Below are positions 27,672 through 35,242 of a stretch of DNA of 62,575 nucleotides, one piece after another. Numbering within the stretch: the stretch's first letter is position 1; the number at the start of each line of letters is the position of its first letter. The notes beneath the pieces are model-generated. The model ran no database searches, had not been told where the DNA came from, and saw only the letters and a list, made by a program, of their open reading frames with translations. The position numbers were made by a program, and so were the translations under genes. The DNA is from Syntrophobacter sp. SbD1 (GTDB lineage: Bacteria; Desulfobacterota; Syntrophobacteria; Syntrophobacterales; Syntrophobacteraceae): NCBI GenBank assembly GCA_900290365.1, contig OMOE01000141.1:19133-81707 (forward strand), read 5' to 3'.

Positions 27672-28139
27672 ATGATCACTAACATGAATATCAGAGAGAT
27701 TCTAAAGCAGAAGCTTGGATGCAAGGATGAAGATTTCGATAGACCAATGCCCGTACCGGCACCTTGGTCAATGCCCTTTTGGGATGCCGCCAGAAAGCGC
27801 AAGCTGGTTCTCAAAAAATGCACATGTTGCGGTCACATAGACCATCCTCCCTATCTTTACTGCACTTCCTGCTCCGAGGAAGAATGCGAGTGGATAGAAG
27901 CGTCCGGCAAAGCCACTCTCTATGCCTATGCTGTGAACGTCTATGGGGTACCTTTTGCGTTTATGGAGGACCTGCCCTACGTGCTGGCTTTGGTAGACCT
28001 CCCGGAAGGTCCGCGCATGATCTCCAATATTGTAGGCTGCGATCCAAAAGACCTTAAAAACGGCATGGAACTGAAAGTGGTCTTTGATGATGTTTCCCCA
28101 GAGATCACTCTGCCTAAGTGGAAACCGGTTTCGAAGTGA
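27672..28139 (+). CDS. DUF35 OB-fold protein with zinc ribbon (partner of thiolase-like protein)
   Basis: 155 aa. N-terminal helix, a rubredoxin-like zinc ribbon with two C-x2-C pairs (KKCTCCGH and YLYCTSC), then an OB fold (ASGKATLYAYAV, PYVLALVDLPEGPRM). DUF35 proteins bind thiolase-fold partners and complete their active site or CoA channel (ChsH2, BbsA, archaeal HMG-CoA pathway). Immediate position after the Cys-less thiolase-like gene supports a heteromeric complex. AAGGAGC lies 7-8 nt before the ATG; the enoyl-CoA hydratase start follows the stop by 11 nt. Confidence 0.9.
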   Translation: MITNMNIREILKQKLGCKDEDFDRPMPVPAPWSMPFWDAARKRKLVLKKCTCCGHIDHPPYLYCTSCSEEECEWIEASGKATLYAYAVNVYGVPFAFMEDLPYVLALVDLPEGPRMISNIVGCDPKDLKNGMELKVVFDDVSPEITLPKWKPVSK

Positions 28140-28150
28140 AGGGACGCATA

Positions 28151-28957
28151 ATGACAAAGCACTACGAAAGACTCCTCTGTGAGCGTAAAGGCGACAGGGA
28201 AGAAGCATTGTGGATCGTCCTCAATAACGAAAAGATGCGCAATGCTCTCGACGATACGATGCAACGCGAGTTGCTCGATGTCCTTAATGAAATCGCCTTC
28301 GACCACAGCATCCGTTGCGTGGTCGTTACAGGTGCAGGCGAGAAGACTTTTTGCAGCGGCGGTGACATCACGGCATTTCAAACCATGAACAATCTGACCG
28401 GATACGACAACATCCGCCAGAGGGGCAACGCTATTCAGCAGCTTATCAGCAACATGGAAAAGCCGGTGATAGCCGCTGTAAACGGGCATTGTTATGCAGG
28501 CGGACTGGAACTTGCTCTCATGTGCGACTTCATCTACGCCACCGGAAAATCCACCTTCGGGCTCCTGGAGATAAACCTGGGACTCCTTCCGGGCTGGGGC
28601 GGCACGGTGGGACTCCCCAGGGCCGTTCCCGTTCGGCGGGCCAGGGAGATGATCTATCGCGGAGAAATCATAGGCGCTCAGGAAGCATATGATTGGGGGC
28701 TGATAAATCGGATATTTTCCACGCGGGAAGAAATGGTGCAGGAACTCGAAAAGGTTGTCGCCGAGATTCTTTCCAAACCCGCAATGGCTCTACGGGCGGC
28801 GAAGGCTATCGTGAACGCGTCTATAACCTGCGTCAGCACCGATGCCATTATGGCAATCGAGCGGGGCAATCTAATGTGGTTGATGCCCTCGGAGGATTTA
28901 CAGGAAGGGGTCGCGGCTTTTGTCGAGAAGCGAAAACCCCAATTCAAGGGGCGATAA
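28151..28957 (+). CDS. Enoyl-CoA hydratase/isomerase (crotonase family)
   Basis: 268 aa crotonase fold. The oxyanion-hole segment is FCSGGD; both acid/base glutamates of true hydratases appear to be present (GGLELALMCD and LLEINLGLLPGWGG), so water addition to a 2-enoyl-CoA is likely rather than pure isomerase chemistry. Start chosen at ATG 28151 (MTKHYERL), since the longer frame from 28118 would overlap the DUF35 gene. The acyl-CoA dehydrogenase start follows by 11 nt, with AAGGAG in between; same operon. Confidence 0.9.
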   Translation: MTKHYERLLCERKGDREEALWIVLNNEKMRNALDDTMQRELLDVLNEIAFDHSIRCVVVTGAGEKTFCSGGDITAFQTMNNLTGYDNIRQRGNAIQQLISNMEKPVIAAVNGHCYAGGLELALMCDFIYATGKSTFGLLEINLGLLPGWGGTVGLPRAVPVRRAREMIYRGEIIGAQEAYDWGLINRIFSTREEMVQELEKVVAEILSKPAMALRAAKAIVNASITCVSTDAIMAIERGNLMWLMPSEDLQEGVAAFVEKRKPQFKGR

Positions 28958-28968
28958 AGGAGCACCAA

Positions 28969-30132
28969 ATGGATTTCTACTTCACAGAGGAACAAAGACT
29001 TATTCAGGATACCTACCGCAAATTTCGCGAGAAGGAATTGACTCCGCAATACGTTCGATGGATCGACGAGAACTGTGACTACCTTCCCGAGGACATGCTG
29101 CAGAAGCTGGCCGAACTCGGGACAATGGGGATCACGATCCCCCGGGAATATGGCGGTCTTGGCCTGGGAATGACGGAGTTCTGCATCATCACCGAAGAAT
29201 TATCGACTGCCAACCCCGCTGTGGCCATGTGTGCGCTGATCGGACTATCTTTCGGTGCTACGCCCATCATGGGTATCGGCAACCAGGAGCAAAAGCGCAA
29301 GCATCTTCCACGGATCGCTGAGGGGAAAGAGAAGTGGGCGCTGTGCATGACCGAGCCCGGCGGCGGCACCGACATCCTGGGGGCCATAACAACATCGGCG
29401 GCAAAGGATGCCGACAGCTATGTCGTTAACGGTACCAAGATGTGGATAACAGGCGCACACAAAGCCGATTACCTTATGACACTCGTTATAACCGACAAGA
29501 CAGTCGATCGCAAAAAAGGCCTCTCAGCCCTGATCATCGATGCAAAGAGCGAGGGGATCACCATTCGTCCCATCCGGAAACTTGGAATACACGGATGCGG
29601 TGTGAATGAGGTACACTTTGAAGATGTAAGGGTGCCCGCCGAAAACCTGCTCGGAGAGGAAAACCGTGGCTGGTACCAACTGCTCGGGACCCTCAATCCC
29701 GAGCGAATCTCAACATCACTCTTCTCGCTGGGTATTGCAAGGGCCGCCTTCAACTACGCCCTCCAATATTCGAAAGAGAGAAGGGCCTTCGGGAAGACTA
29801 TCGGGAGTTTTCAGATTTTGCAGCACTACCTGGCCGATATCGCCATTGAGATCGAAAACGCACGCAACCTGATCTACAAGTGCGCATGGCTGTGCGATAC
29901 AGGCCAGAAATATGATGTTGAAGTAGCGATGGCCAAGATCGTGGCATGCCGTGCTTCCGAGCTGGCTGCCCTCCATGGAATGGAAATCCTGGGAGGCTAC
30001 GGTTTTGCTATGGAGTACGACATGCAGCGGTACTTCAGGGATTATAAACAGATGAAATTTTCCCCCATTTCCGACGAAATGGCCAGGAATTATATAGCCG
30101 AGGTAGGGTTTGGACTTCCCAGAAGTTTCTGA
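28969..30132 (+). CDS. Acyl-CoA dehydrogenase
   Basis: 387 aa FAD enzyme that introduces the 2,3 double bond into an acyl-CoA and passes electrons to ETF. Family signatures: MTEPGGGTDILG in the middle, the QILQHYLADIA helix and the C-terminal GGYGFAMEYDMQRYFRDYK block in which the Glu is the likely catalytic base. ATG 28969 is chosen (AAGGAG 7 nt upstream); a longer frame from 28693 overlaps the hydratase gene and is spurious. No etfAB is present in the window. Confidence 0.93.
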   Translation: MDFYFTEEQRLIQDTYRKFREKELTPQYVRWIDENCDYLPEDMLQKLAELGTMGITIPREYGGLGLGMTEFCIITEELSTANPAVAMCALIGLSFGATPIMGIGNQEQKRKHLPRIAEGKEKWALCMTEPGGGTDILGAITTSAAKDADSYVVNGTKMWITGAHKADYLMTLVITDKTVDRKKGLSALIIDAKSEGITIRPIRKLGIHGCGVNEVHFEDVRVPAENLLGEENRGWYQLLGTLNPERISTSLFSLGIARAAFNYALQYSKERRAFGKTIGSFQILQHYLADIAIEIENARNLIYKCAWLCDTGQKYDVEVAMAKIVACRASELAALHGMEILGGYGFAMEYDMQRYFRDYKQMKFSPISDEMARNYIAEVGFGLPRSF

Positions 30133-30168
30133 TGAGCCCGTTGGATACCGGAATAAGGATAACAGTCG

Positions 30169-31371
30169 ATGTCTAAAGAAAATGATGTAGTGATCGTATC
30201 GGCAGCCCGAACTGCGATTGCCAAATTCGGTGGAACGATCAAAGACGTAAAAGCTTCGAAACTGGCGGCGTTTGTAATCGAGGAGGTACTCAGGAGGGCC
30301 GGTAATCTGGAGGCCAAACTGCTCGATGAGATCATCCTGGGTGAGTGTACTCAATGTTTCGATGAGGCCAATACGGCTAGGACGGCGGCACTGGTGGCCG
30401 GTCTTCCAGTCGAGATACCTGCATTCACAGTGCAGCGCAATTGCTCGTCATCCATGCAGGCCCTTGTTTCCGGCGTCCAGGAGATACGCAGTGGAGATGC
30501 CGATGTGGTGCTCGTTGCCGGGGTTGAGTCGATGAGCTGTGCTCCCTACTACATGCCCGATGCAAGGTGGGGGATGCGCCTCATGAATCATGAGGTGCTC
30601 GATGCCCTTTGGGAGTCGCTCCACTGCGGCAGCAAGCTCCTGGGGGCCCCTCTGATAATGGGGATTACCGCCGAGAACCTGGCGGAGAAATACGGCATAT
30701 CACGTAAAGAGCAGGACCAGTTGGCCATGGAGAGTCACAACAAAGCGGAAGCCGCCATCAAGTCAGGCCGCTTTAAAAACGAAATAGTCCCCATTGAGGT
30801 CACGGGGAAAGGCAACCGGACGGCCCTGTTCGATCAGGACGAGCATCCTCGGTTCGGAATAACCATTGATGACCTGGCCAAGCTCAAGCCTGTTTTCAAG
30901 CCCGACGGCACTGTAACGGCCGGCAATTCGTCCGGATTAAACGATGCCGCCGCCGCCGTAATTCTCATGACGAGAAAAAAAGCCGGAGAGTTGGGTCTAA
31001 CGCCTATGGCGGCAATAGTTAGCTATGCGGCGGCGGGTGTCGATCCGGCCTTGATGGGTTACGGACCGGTGCCATCAACGCAAAAGGCTTTAAGCAAAGC
31101 AGGAATGGGCCTCAAAGAGATCCAGCTGATCGAATTGAATGAAGCCTTTGCGGCACAATACATTGCCTGCGAACGAGGCCTCGATATCGATCGATCTATC
31201 ACCAATGTGAACGGAAGCGGCATCAGCCTGGGACATCCGGTCGGATGTACCGGGGTTCGCCTGGTGGTTTCTCTCGTTCATGAAATGATGCGCCGTGGTC
31301 TTGAAACGGGCCTTGCCACCATGTGCGTTGGCGGCGGGCAAGGAATGACTGTGATCATCGAAGCCAATTAA
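30169..31371 (+). CDS. Acetyl-CoA C-acyltransferase (thiolase)
   Basis: 400 aa with all thiolase catalytic residues: nucleophile Cys92 in QRNCSSSMQAL, the GHPVGCTG His/Cys motif and CVGGGQGM at the end. It cleaves a 3-oxoacyl-CoA with CoA to acetyl-CoA plus a shortened acyl-CoA, or acts on acetoacetyl-CoA made by the synthetase in the left arm. It differs from the Cys-less thiolase-like gene of the same operon, which argues that the two do different reactions. 36 nt separate it from the dehydrogenase gene. Confidence 0.93.
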   Translation: MSKENDVVIVSAARTAIAKFGGTIKDVKASKLAAFVIEEVLRRAGNLEAKLLDEIILGECTQCFDEANTARTAALVAGLPVEIPAFTVQRNCSSSMQALVSGVQEIRSGDADVVLVAGVESMSCAPYYMPDARWGMRLMNHEVLDALWESLHCGSKLLGAPLIMGITAENLAEKYGISRKEQDQLAMESHNKAEAAIKSGRFKNEIVPIEVTGKGNRTALFDQDEHPRFGITIDDLAKLKPVFKPDGTVTAGNSSGLNDAAAAVILMTRKKAGELGLTPMAAIVSYAAAGVDPALMGYGPVPSTQKALSKAGMGLKEIQLIELNEAFAAQYIACERGLDIDRSITNVNGSGISLGHPVGCTGVRLVVSLVHEMMRRGLETGLATMCVGGGQGMTVIIEAN

Positions 31372-31413
31372 CGACAAGATGGGCCGGAGCGCTAATCAGG
31401 GAGGTTGGGGGCA

Positions 31414-32691
31414 ATGAGCGAAGCTGACAAATCCAGAGTGTACCCAGGTTTTAGATGGTTGATACTGGTTTCGGCAGTTCTTGGTTATATCACCATGCAG
31501 GTCATGAATCTGTCCTTTGCCCCGATACTTCCTCAGATTGCACAGGACTTGGCAATAAATGTCGGCGCCGCTACGAATCTCATGACCGCTTTTCTATTTT
31601 CCGGCGCTGTTGCGCTCTTTTTTGCGGGAGCAGTTTGCGATAGGTACGGCATTATGGCAGTAATCGTCTCCGGTTTTGTCTGTGCAACTGTTCCTGCCGC
31701 TCTCATACCCTGGGTCGACATGAGCTATGGAGGGGTCCTTTGGGCACGCATATTTGAAGGGCTTTCATCAGGCTTTTTTCTGAGCGCAATGGGACCGATA
31801 ATTGCCCTCTGGTTTCCGCCGCGCGAAAAAGGTCTTGCCGGAGGCCTTATGGGGGCATCGGTTGCCGTCGGTTCCGCCGTAGGCGTTGTGGCCGGCCCCG
31901 CCATTTTTCTTGCTACAGGCAGTTGGCGGCAGATGTCGGGATGGCTCTCCCTTTTTGGATGGCTAGGCTTGGCCTTCGCCCTGGTACTTCTTCTGGTTCC
32001 CAAACCTCAACTTCCACCCCAGTCGCAACCTGCTGCTCAATCGGAAGGAGAGAGAACAGTTTTCATACAGGCCATGGTCTCGTGGGTAACCTTGGTCGGT
32101 CTCATTGTCACCTTCTTTGCCGGATGGTGCCTACAGTGTGTGTTCAGCCTGATGCCGGGTTTTCTTTCGGCTGACAAGCCTTTAGGCGCCGGGTTCGGTC
32201 CTATGGCCGCTGGACAGCTTATGCTGGCCGTCACTGGTGCTGGAATCATATCTCCAATAATCGGTGGGATACTTACTGACAAGCTTTTCAAGGGGAATGT
32301 GAAACCTGTAATGACAGCAGGCCTTTTTTTGTGTCCTATCGTGATCTATGCGATCCAACTTTCCGCTGTCCATACTGTCGTCTATTTTCTTGTAACTGTC
32401 CTGGCGTTGGCCGGAATGGCTGTCCAGGTCGTATATACAGCTATTTTTATCTATATCGCCAAGGTTTATCAATCTCAGATCGTCGGTAGGATGACAGGAC
32501 TCTGGGCGGGTGCCGGGGCCATCGGAGGTGTGCTCGGGCTGTTTCTCGGCGGTCTGGCTGTAAAGACTTCAGGGAACTACGGTCTGGCCATTACACTCGT
32601 CGCCCTTGCCGGCTTGGCCGGTCTTGTTTCAGCCTTGATCCTCCCGAAAGCAAAGGATCTCAAGGTTTTAATTATAGATTATCCCGGATAG
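31414..32691 (+). CDS. Major facilitator superfamily transporter
   Basis: 425 aa, 12 predicted membrane helices with the MFS loop 2-3 signature (AGAVCDRYG) and a central cytoplasmic loop at ~205-220 (PKPQLPPQSQPAAQSEG). Inner membrane; probably imports the carboxylic acid substrate or exports a by-product. Last gene of the rightward operon. ATG 31414 is preferred over a TTG at 31405 because GGGAGG is 9 nt upstream. Its 3' end overlaps the convergent ytfJ-like gene by 20 bp. Confidence 0.88.
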   Translation: MSEADKSRVYPGFRWLILVSAVLGYITMQVMNLSFAPILPQIAQDLAINVGAATNLMTAFLFSGAVALFFAGAVCDRYGIMAVIVSGFVCATVPAALIPWVDMSYGGVLWARIFEGLSSGFFLSAMGPIIALWFPPREKGLAGGLMGASVAVGSAVGVVAGPAIFLATGSWRQMSGWLSLFGWLGLAFALVLLLVPKPQLPPQSQPAAQSEGERTVFIQAMVSWVTLVGLIVTFFAGWCLQCVFSLMPGFLSADKPLGAGFGPMAAGQLMLAVTGAGIISPIIGGILTDKLFKGNVKPVMTAGLFLCPIVIYAIQLSAVHTVVYFLVTVLALAGMAVQVVYTAIFIYIAKVYQSQIVGRMTGLWAGAGAIGGVLGLFLGGLAVKTSGNYGLAITLVALAGLAGLVSALILPKAKDLKVLIIDYPG

Positions 32692-33196
32692 TCGTGATCA
32701 TCTGCTGGATTTCTTCAGCCGCGAGTTTGCCGTCTTTTCTAAAGATCAGTGTCCCGTTCTTATCGAATACCATGATGTTACTGCTGTGATCGGAGATCTT
32801 CCAGGCTTGGACCAGCACTTTCTTGTAATCCCTGACATAAATGGTCATGGGATATCGTTGTTGTTTTTCTTTTAAGACTGAATTGATAATAAAATTGGGC
32901 AGCATGGTGGCGGCCATGTTGACGATTCCGTAAGATTGGAATTTATCTAACGGGAACTTTTCCTTTTTCAGGGCTTCACTGGCAGGGTTGTTGGTATCGC
33001 TTTCGTCAGGAGCGACATAAAAGATGACCGAAACTATTCCGTACAACTCATCGCTGCTCCAGGGTTTTCCGTCCAGCCTTCCGCCAAGTTCTTCCTTTAA
33101 TTCCACCTTGGAGGGAACTTCCCCGGTTTCCAGGGCCACCGCTTGATTGATTTGAAAAAGGGCCGACACGAGAATCAGGATTACCAGGTATTTCAT
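32672..33196 (-). CDS. ytfJ: YtfJ family periplasmic thioredoxin-fold protein
   Basis: 174 aa with a cleavable signal peptide (MKYLVILILVSALFQINQAV). The mature part matches YtfJ/HI0045: GEVPSKVELKEELGG, KPWSSDELYG, the DESDTNNPASEALKKEKFPL stretch and VFDKNGTLIFRKDGKL. The fold is thioredoxin-like but without a CxxC pair, and the function is unknown. ATG 33196 has AAGGAGG 6 nt upstream; the frame from 33280 is an extension through repeat-derived sequence. Same strand as surE, 71 nt downstream. Confidence 0.85.
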   Translation of the reverse strand: MKYLVILILVSALFQINQAVALETGEVPSKVELKEELGGRLDGKPWSSDELYGIVSVIFYVAPDESDTNNPASEALKKEKFPLDKFQSYGIVNMAATMLPNFIINSVLKEKQQRYPMTIYVRDYKKVLVQAWKISDHSSNIMVFDKNGTLIFRKDGKLAAEEIQQMITTIRDNL

Positions 33197-33243
33197 GGAG
33201 ACCTCCTTTTTCCAATTGCCCTTCGGGGCTTGCCCATTATTCG

Positions 33244-33260
33244 TAATTCCTAATTCCTGA
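33244..33260. repeat. Short TAATTCCTAATTCCTGA repeat after surE
   Basis: Two 7-base AATTCCT-type units lie just beyond the surE stop on the minus strand. They are the same unit that brackets the intact four-helix-bundle gene near 40.8-41.3 kb. Confidence 0.6.
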
Positions 33261-33267
33261 CTGCGCT

Positions 33268-34020
33268 TTAGAGCCGCCACCCGCTCAGTTTTTCGAGCAT
33301 CGGATAATTGGTCAGATCATGGTGGATGGGGGTTACGGAAATGTAGCCCTTTGCCAGTGCACAGGAGTCGGCGTCGGGACTTTCGTCCTGCTGGATGGAT
33401 TCGTTTGCGAGCCAATAATAGACATTATTTCGAGGATCTATCCGGCGGTCGTACTTTTCGATGCACTTGAGGTTGCCTTGCCTGGTTACGCGAATCCCGC
33501 GAATTTGGTCCGCCGGCAGGTCAGGGACGTTGACATTTAGGCATACGCCGCGCGGCAGCCCCTCTTTTCCAACCATGATCACCAGTTTTGGAATGAATTC
33601 CGTTGCTCCGCTGAAAGTGAGAGGCGTAAAAGAATCGATTGAGACCGCAATAGAGGGGACACCGAGCACGGCCGCTTCCGTCGCAGCGGACACCGTGCCC
33701 GAATAGATCACATTCACCCCTACGTTCGCGCCGAGGTTGATACCTGATACTACAATCTCGGGAGGTGGGTCCATTAGTTCGTTTACCGCGATTTTCACGC
33801 AGTCGGCAGGGGTGCCGTTCAGGGCGTAGCCAAAGTAATGGCCGTTTCTGTTTACCGTTTTGATCCGCAAAGGCGAGACCCATGTAATCGCATGCCCTAC
33901 GGCGCTCTGCTCGGTTTCAGGAGCGACAACCGTCACTTCGTGTTCTTCGGACAACGCCAGGTAAAGAGCCTCTATTCCCTTCGAGTAAACCCCATCGTCA
34001 TTGGTCAGAAGAATCTTCAT
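33268..34020 (-). CDS. surE: 5'/3'-nucleotidase SurE
   Basis: 250 aa metal-dependent nucleotidase/exopolyphosphatase of the survival-protein family. The N-terminus MKILLTNDDGV holds the Asp-Asp metal ligands; ALNGTPADCVK and VVSGINLGANVGVNVIYSGT are signature segments. Cytoplasmic. Its start overlaps the end of the korC gene by 23 bp, so it is translationally linked to the oxidoreductase genes. The stop is followed by a short AATTCCT repeat. Confidence 0.96.
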   Translation of the reverse strand: MKILLTNDDGVYSKGIEALYLALSEEHEVTVVAPETEQSAVGHAITWVSPLRIKTVNRNGHYFGYALNGTPADCVKIAVNELMDPPPEIVVSGINLGANVGVNVIYSGTVSAATEAAVLGVPSIAVSIDSFTPLTFSGATEFIPKLVIMVGKEGLPRGVCLNVNVPDLPADQIRGIRVTRQGNLKCIEKYDRRIDPRNNVYYWLANESIQQDESPDADSCALAKGYISVTPIHHDLTNYPMLEKLSGWRL

Positions 34021-34645
34021 AATTTTCTAATTCCGCTTTCATCTTGAGGGCATTCATGGCGGATTCGATGCCTGCTTCAAGTGCCTTCCTGTTGAAATCT
34101 TCGGTCCCGCCGGCAATCTTGCTCATGACCGCCGCTTCCAGACTGCTCAGGGAGACGGCCCCGGAAAGCACAGCAAGGGCGCCAAGGGCAACAATGTTGG
34201 CCCCCATTTCTTTACCCAGCTTTTCGCGGGCAATCCGGGTAAAGGGAATTGCGATGGCCTTCGTAGTGGGGAGCTGCTTAACGAATGTCGAATCGACTAT
34301 AAGCATTCCGCCTGGTTTGAGATCGAAGAAATAGGCATCGCATGATTTCTGATTCATGGCCAGCAGTAGATCAGGTTTTATGGCCTTCGGGTAGTCGATT
34401 TCCTCGTCGCTTATCACTACTTCCGCCTTGCTTGTGCCTCCACGAGCTTCAGGACCGTAGCTCTGGGTCTGGCAGACGTACCTGCCGTCGTATATACCGG
34501 CTGCCTCGGCAAGGATGATTCCGGCAAAAATCAGCCCCTGCCCCCCCGAGCCGCTAAGACGTATTTCATAGCGGAGTTGAGGAGTTTTGAGTTTTGAGTT
34601 CGGGAGTTTTGAGTTTTCAGTTTTTAGTTTTGAGTCAGTTTCCAA
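33998..34645 (-). CDS. korC: 2-oxoacid:ferredoxin oxidoreductase gamma subunit, N-terminus apparently element-derived
   Basis: 215 aa. The core begins at RYEIRLSGSGGQGLIFAG (the usual KorC/PorC start) and includes QSYGPEARGGTSKAEVVIS. The ~20 residues before it (ETDSKLKTENSKLPNSKLKT...) are a translation of the AGTTTTGAG repeat, and the TTG used as start (34645) lies inside a leftover 3' end of a four-helix-bundle gene. No other start codon exists in frame between the repeat and the core. The native start thus seems to have been displaced by the insertion; expression may be altered. GAGGAAA precedes the TTG. The other subunits lie upstream on the same strand. Confidence 0.85.
   Translation of the reverse strand: METDSKLKTENSKLPNSKLKTPQLRYEIRLSGSGGQGLIFAGIILAEAAGIYDGRYVCQTQSYGPEARGGTSKAEVVISDEEIDYPKAIKPDLLLAMNQKSCDAYFFDLKPGGMLIVDSTFVKQLPTTKAIAIPFTRIAREKLGKEMGANIVALGALAVLSGAVSLSSLEAAVMSKIAGGTEDFNRKALEAGIESAMNALKMKAELENYEDSSDQ
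34574..34634. repeat. AGTTTTGAG/AGTTTTCAG repeat inside the 5' end of korC
   Basis: About seven units of GAGTTTTGAGTTTTCAG type on the plus strand. It lies between the korC core and the four-helix-bundle 3' remnant and is read through in the korC frame. Confidence 0.9.
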
Positions 34646-34691
34646 GGGATTTCCTCAATCCTGTTAAGAGCTTACAAATCTCCTCGCAGCC
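34635..34691 (-). pseudogene. 3' remnant of a four-helix-bundle (23S IVP-like) gene
   Basis: In the minus frame it encodes CEEICKLLTGLRKSLGN-stop, 15 residues of which (CEEICKLLTGLRKSL) are identical to the end of the neighbouring four-helix-bundle pseudogene at 34735-35103. The two DNA copies differ at several bases, so this is an older or independently inserted copy reduced to its 3' end and framed by the same repeats. Confidence 0.8.
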
Positions 34692-34694
34692 CTG

Positions 34695-34730
34695 GAGTTT
34701 TGAGTTTTCAGTTTTGAGTTTTCAGTTGTT
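34695..34730. repeat. AGTTTTGAG/AGTTTTCAG repeat between the two four-helix-bundle remnants
   Basis: Four to five units, same orientation as the repeat at 34574. It separates the 3' remnant from the longer four-helix-bundle pseudogene. Confidence 0.9.
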
Positions 34731-34734
34731 GGTA

Positions 34735-35103
34735 TCACACTTTGTTCGTGAGCGATTTTCTCAATCCTGTTAAAAGCTTACAAATTTCCTCACAGTCCGC
34801 AAGCAGCTTTTCCGATCAAATTGAGTCGAGGTAACCAAGCCGTTGAGCCAGTAGAATCCAGGTTTCCAGCTCAGCGACCGATCCTCTGGCTATTCCAAGA
34901 AACTGACGGAATTCTCCCGAACTGTTTCTGGCCTGACCTTCGGCTATATTTGAAGGTATGGACGACCCAGCTTTGCCCATCTGTGAGATCAGACCATACA
35001 TTTCTTCCCTGGGGAAGGAGCCGGTACACGAATAGATACTCTCGGCCAAGTCCATTGATTTCTGTCAGACCACCAAATCCCGATAGCTCCTTGAACCAGC
35101 CAT
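34735..35103 (-). pseudogene. Four-helix-bundle protein gene (23S rRNA IVP/Avd-like family) with two in-frame TGA codons
   Basis: Reading from ATG 35103 gives MAGSRSYRDLVV-stop-QKSMDLAESIY..., then the conserved QMGKAGSSIPSNIAEGQAR and ELETWILLAQRLGYL segments, a second stop, and SEKLLADCEEICKLLTGL to the natural stop at 34735 (123 codons). The first TGA (35065-35067) stands where the family has Trp (YRDLxVWQKA), so TGG to TGA is the likely change; the second is at 34816-34818. Members of this family are found in 23S rRNA intervening sequences and as DGR Avd proteins. It is inserted between korB and korC and bracketed by AGTTTTGAG repeats. Confidence 0.85.
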
Positions 35104-35124
35104 ATCTTTGCCCAAATTCCTTTG

Positions 35125-35165
35125 AGGTTTTTAGTTTTGAGTTCCTGGGTTTGAGTTCCTGGTTC
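35125..35165. repeat. Plus-oriented AGTTTTGAG repeat upstream of the four-helix-bundle pseudogene
   Basis: Units of TTTTTAGTTTTGAGTTC type on the 5' side of the pseudogene. It pairs as an inverted repeat with the tract at 35207-35242, with ~40 nt of unrecognised sequence between. Confidence 0.85.
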
Positions 35166-35206
35166 GATGGAACATCTCTTCACTGGCGCAAAACTCTCGG
35201 AAGCTA

Positions 35207-35242
35207 ACTCAAAACTAAAAACTAAAAACTCAAAACTCTTTC
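35207..35242. repeat. Minus-oriented AACTCAAAACT repeat at the korB 3' end
   Basis: AACTCAAAACTAAAAACT units, the reverse complement of the tract at 35125. It supplies the korB stop: on the minus strand the last codons read GAG TTT TGA, so the final Glu, Phe and stop come from the repeat. Confidence 0.85.

Noticed and set aside
28693..28968. 92-residue N-terminal extension of the acyl-CoA dehydrogenase
   Set aside because: It overlaps the hydratase gene in another frame and the family starts at MDFYFTEEQ, which has its own ribosome site.
34735..35103. TGA codons read as selenocysteine or Trp
   Set aside because: The family has no selenoproteins, no SECIS-like hairpin is evident, and gyrA, gpsA and other genes in the window use TGA only as stop or not at all; decay is simpler.
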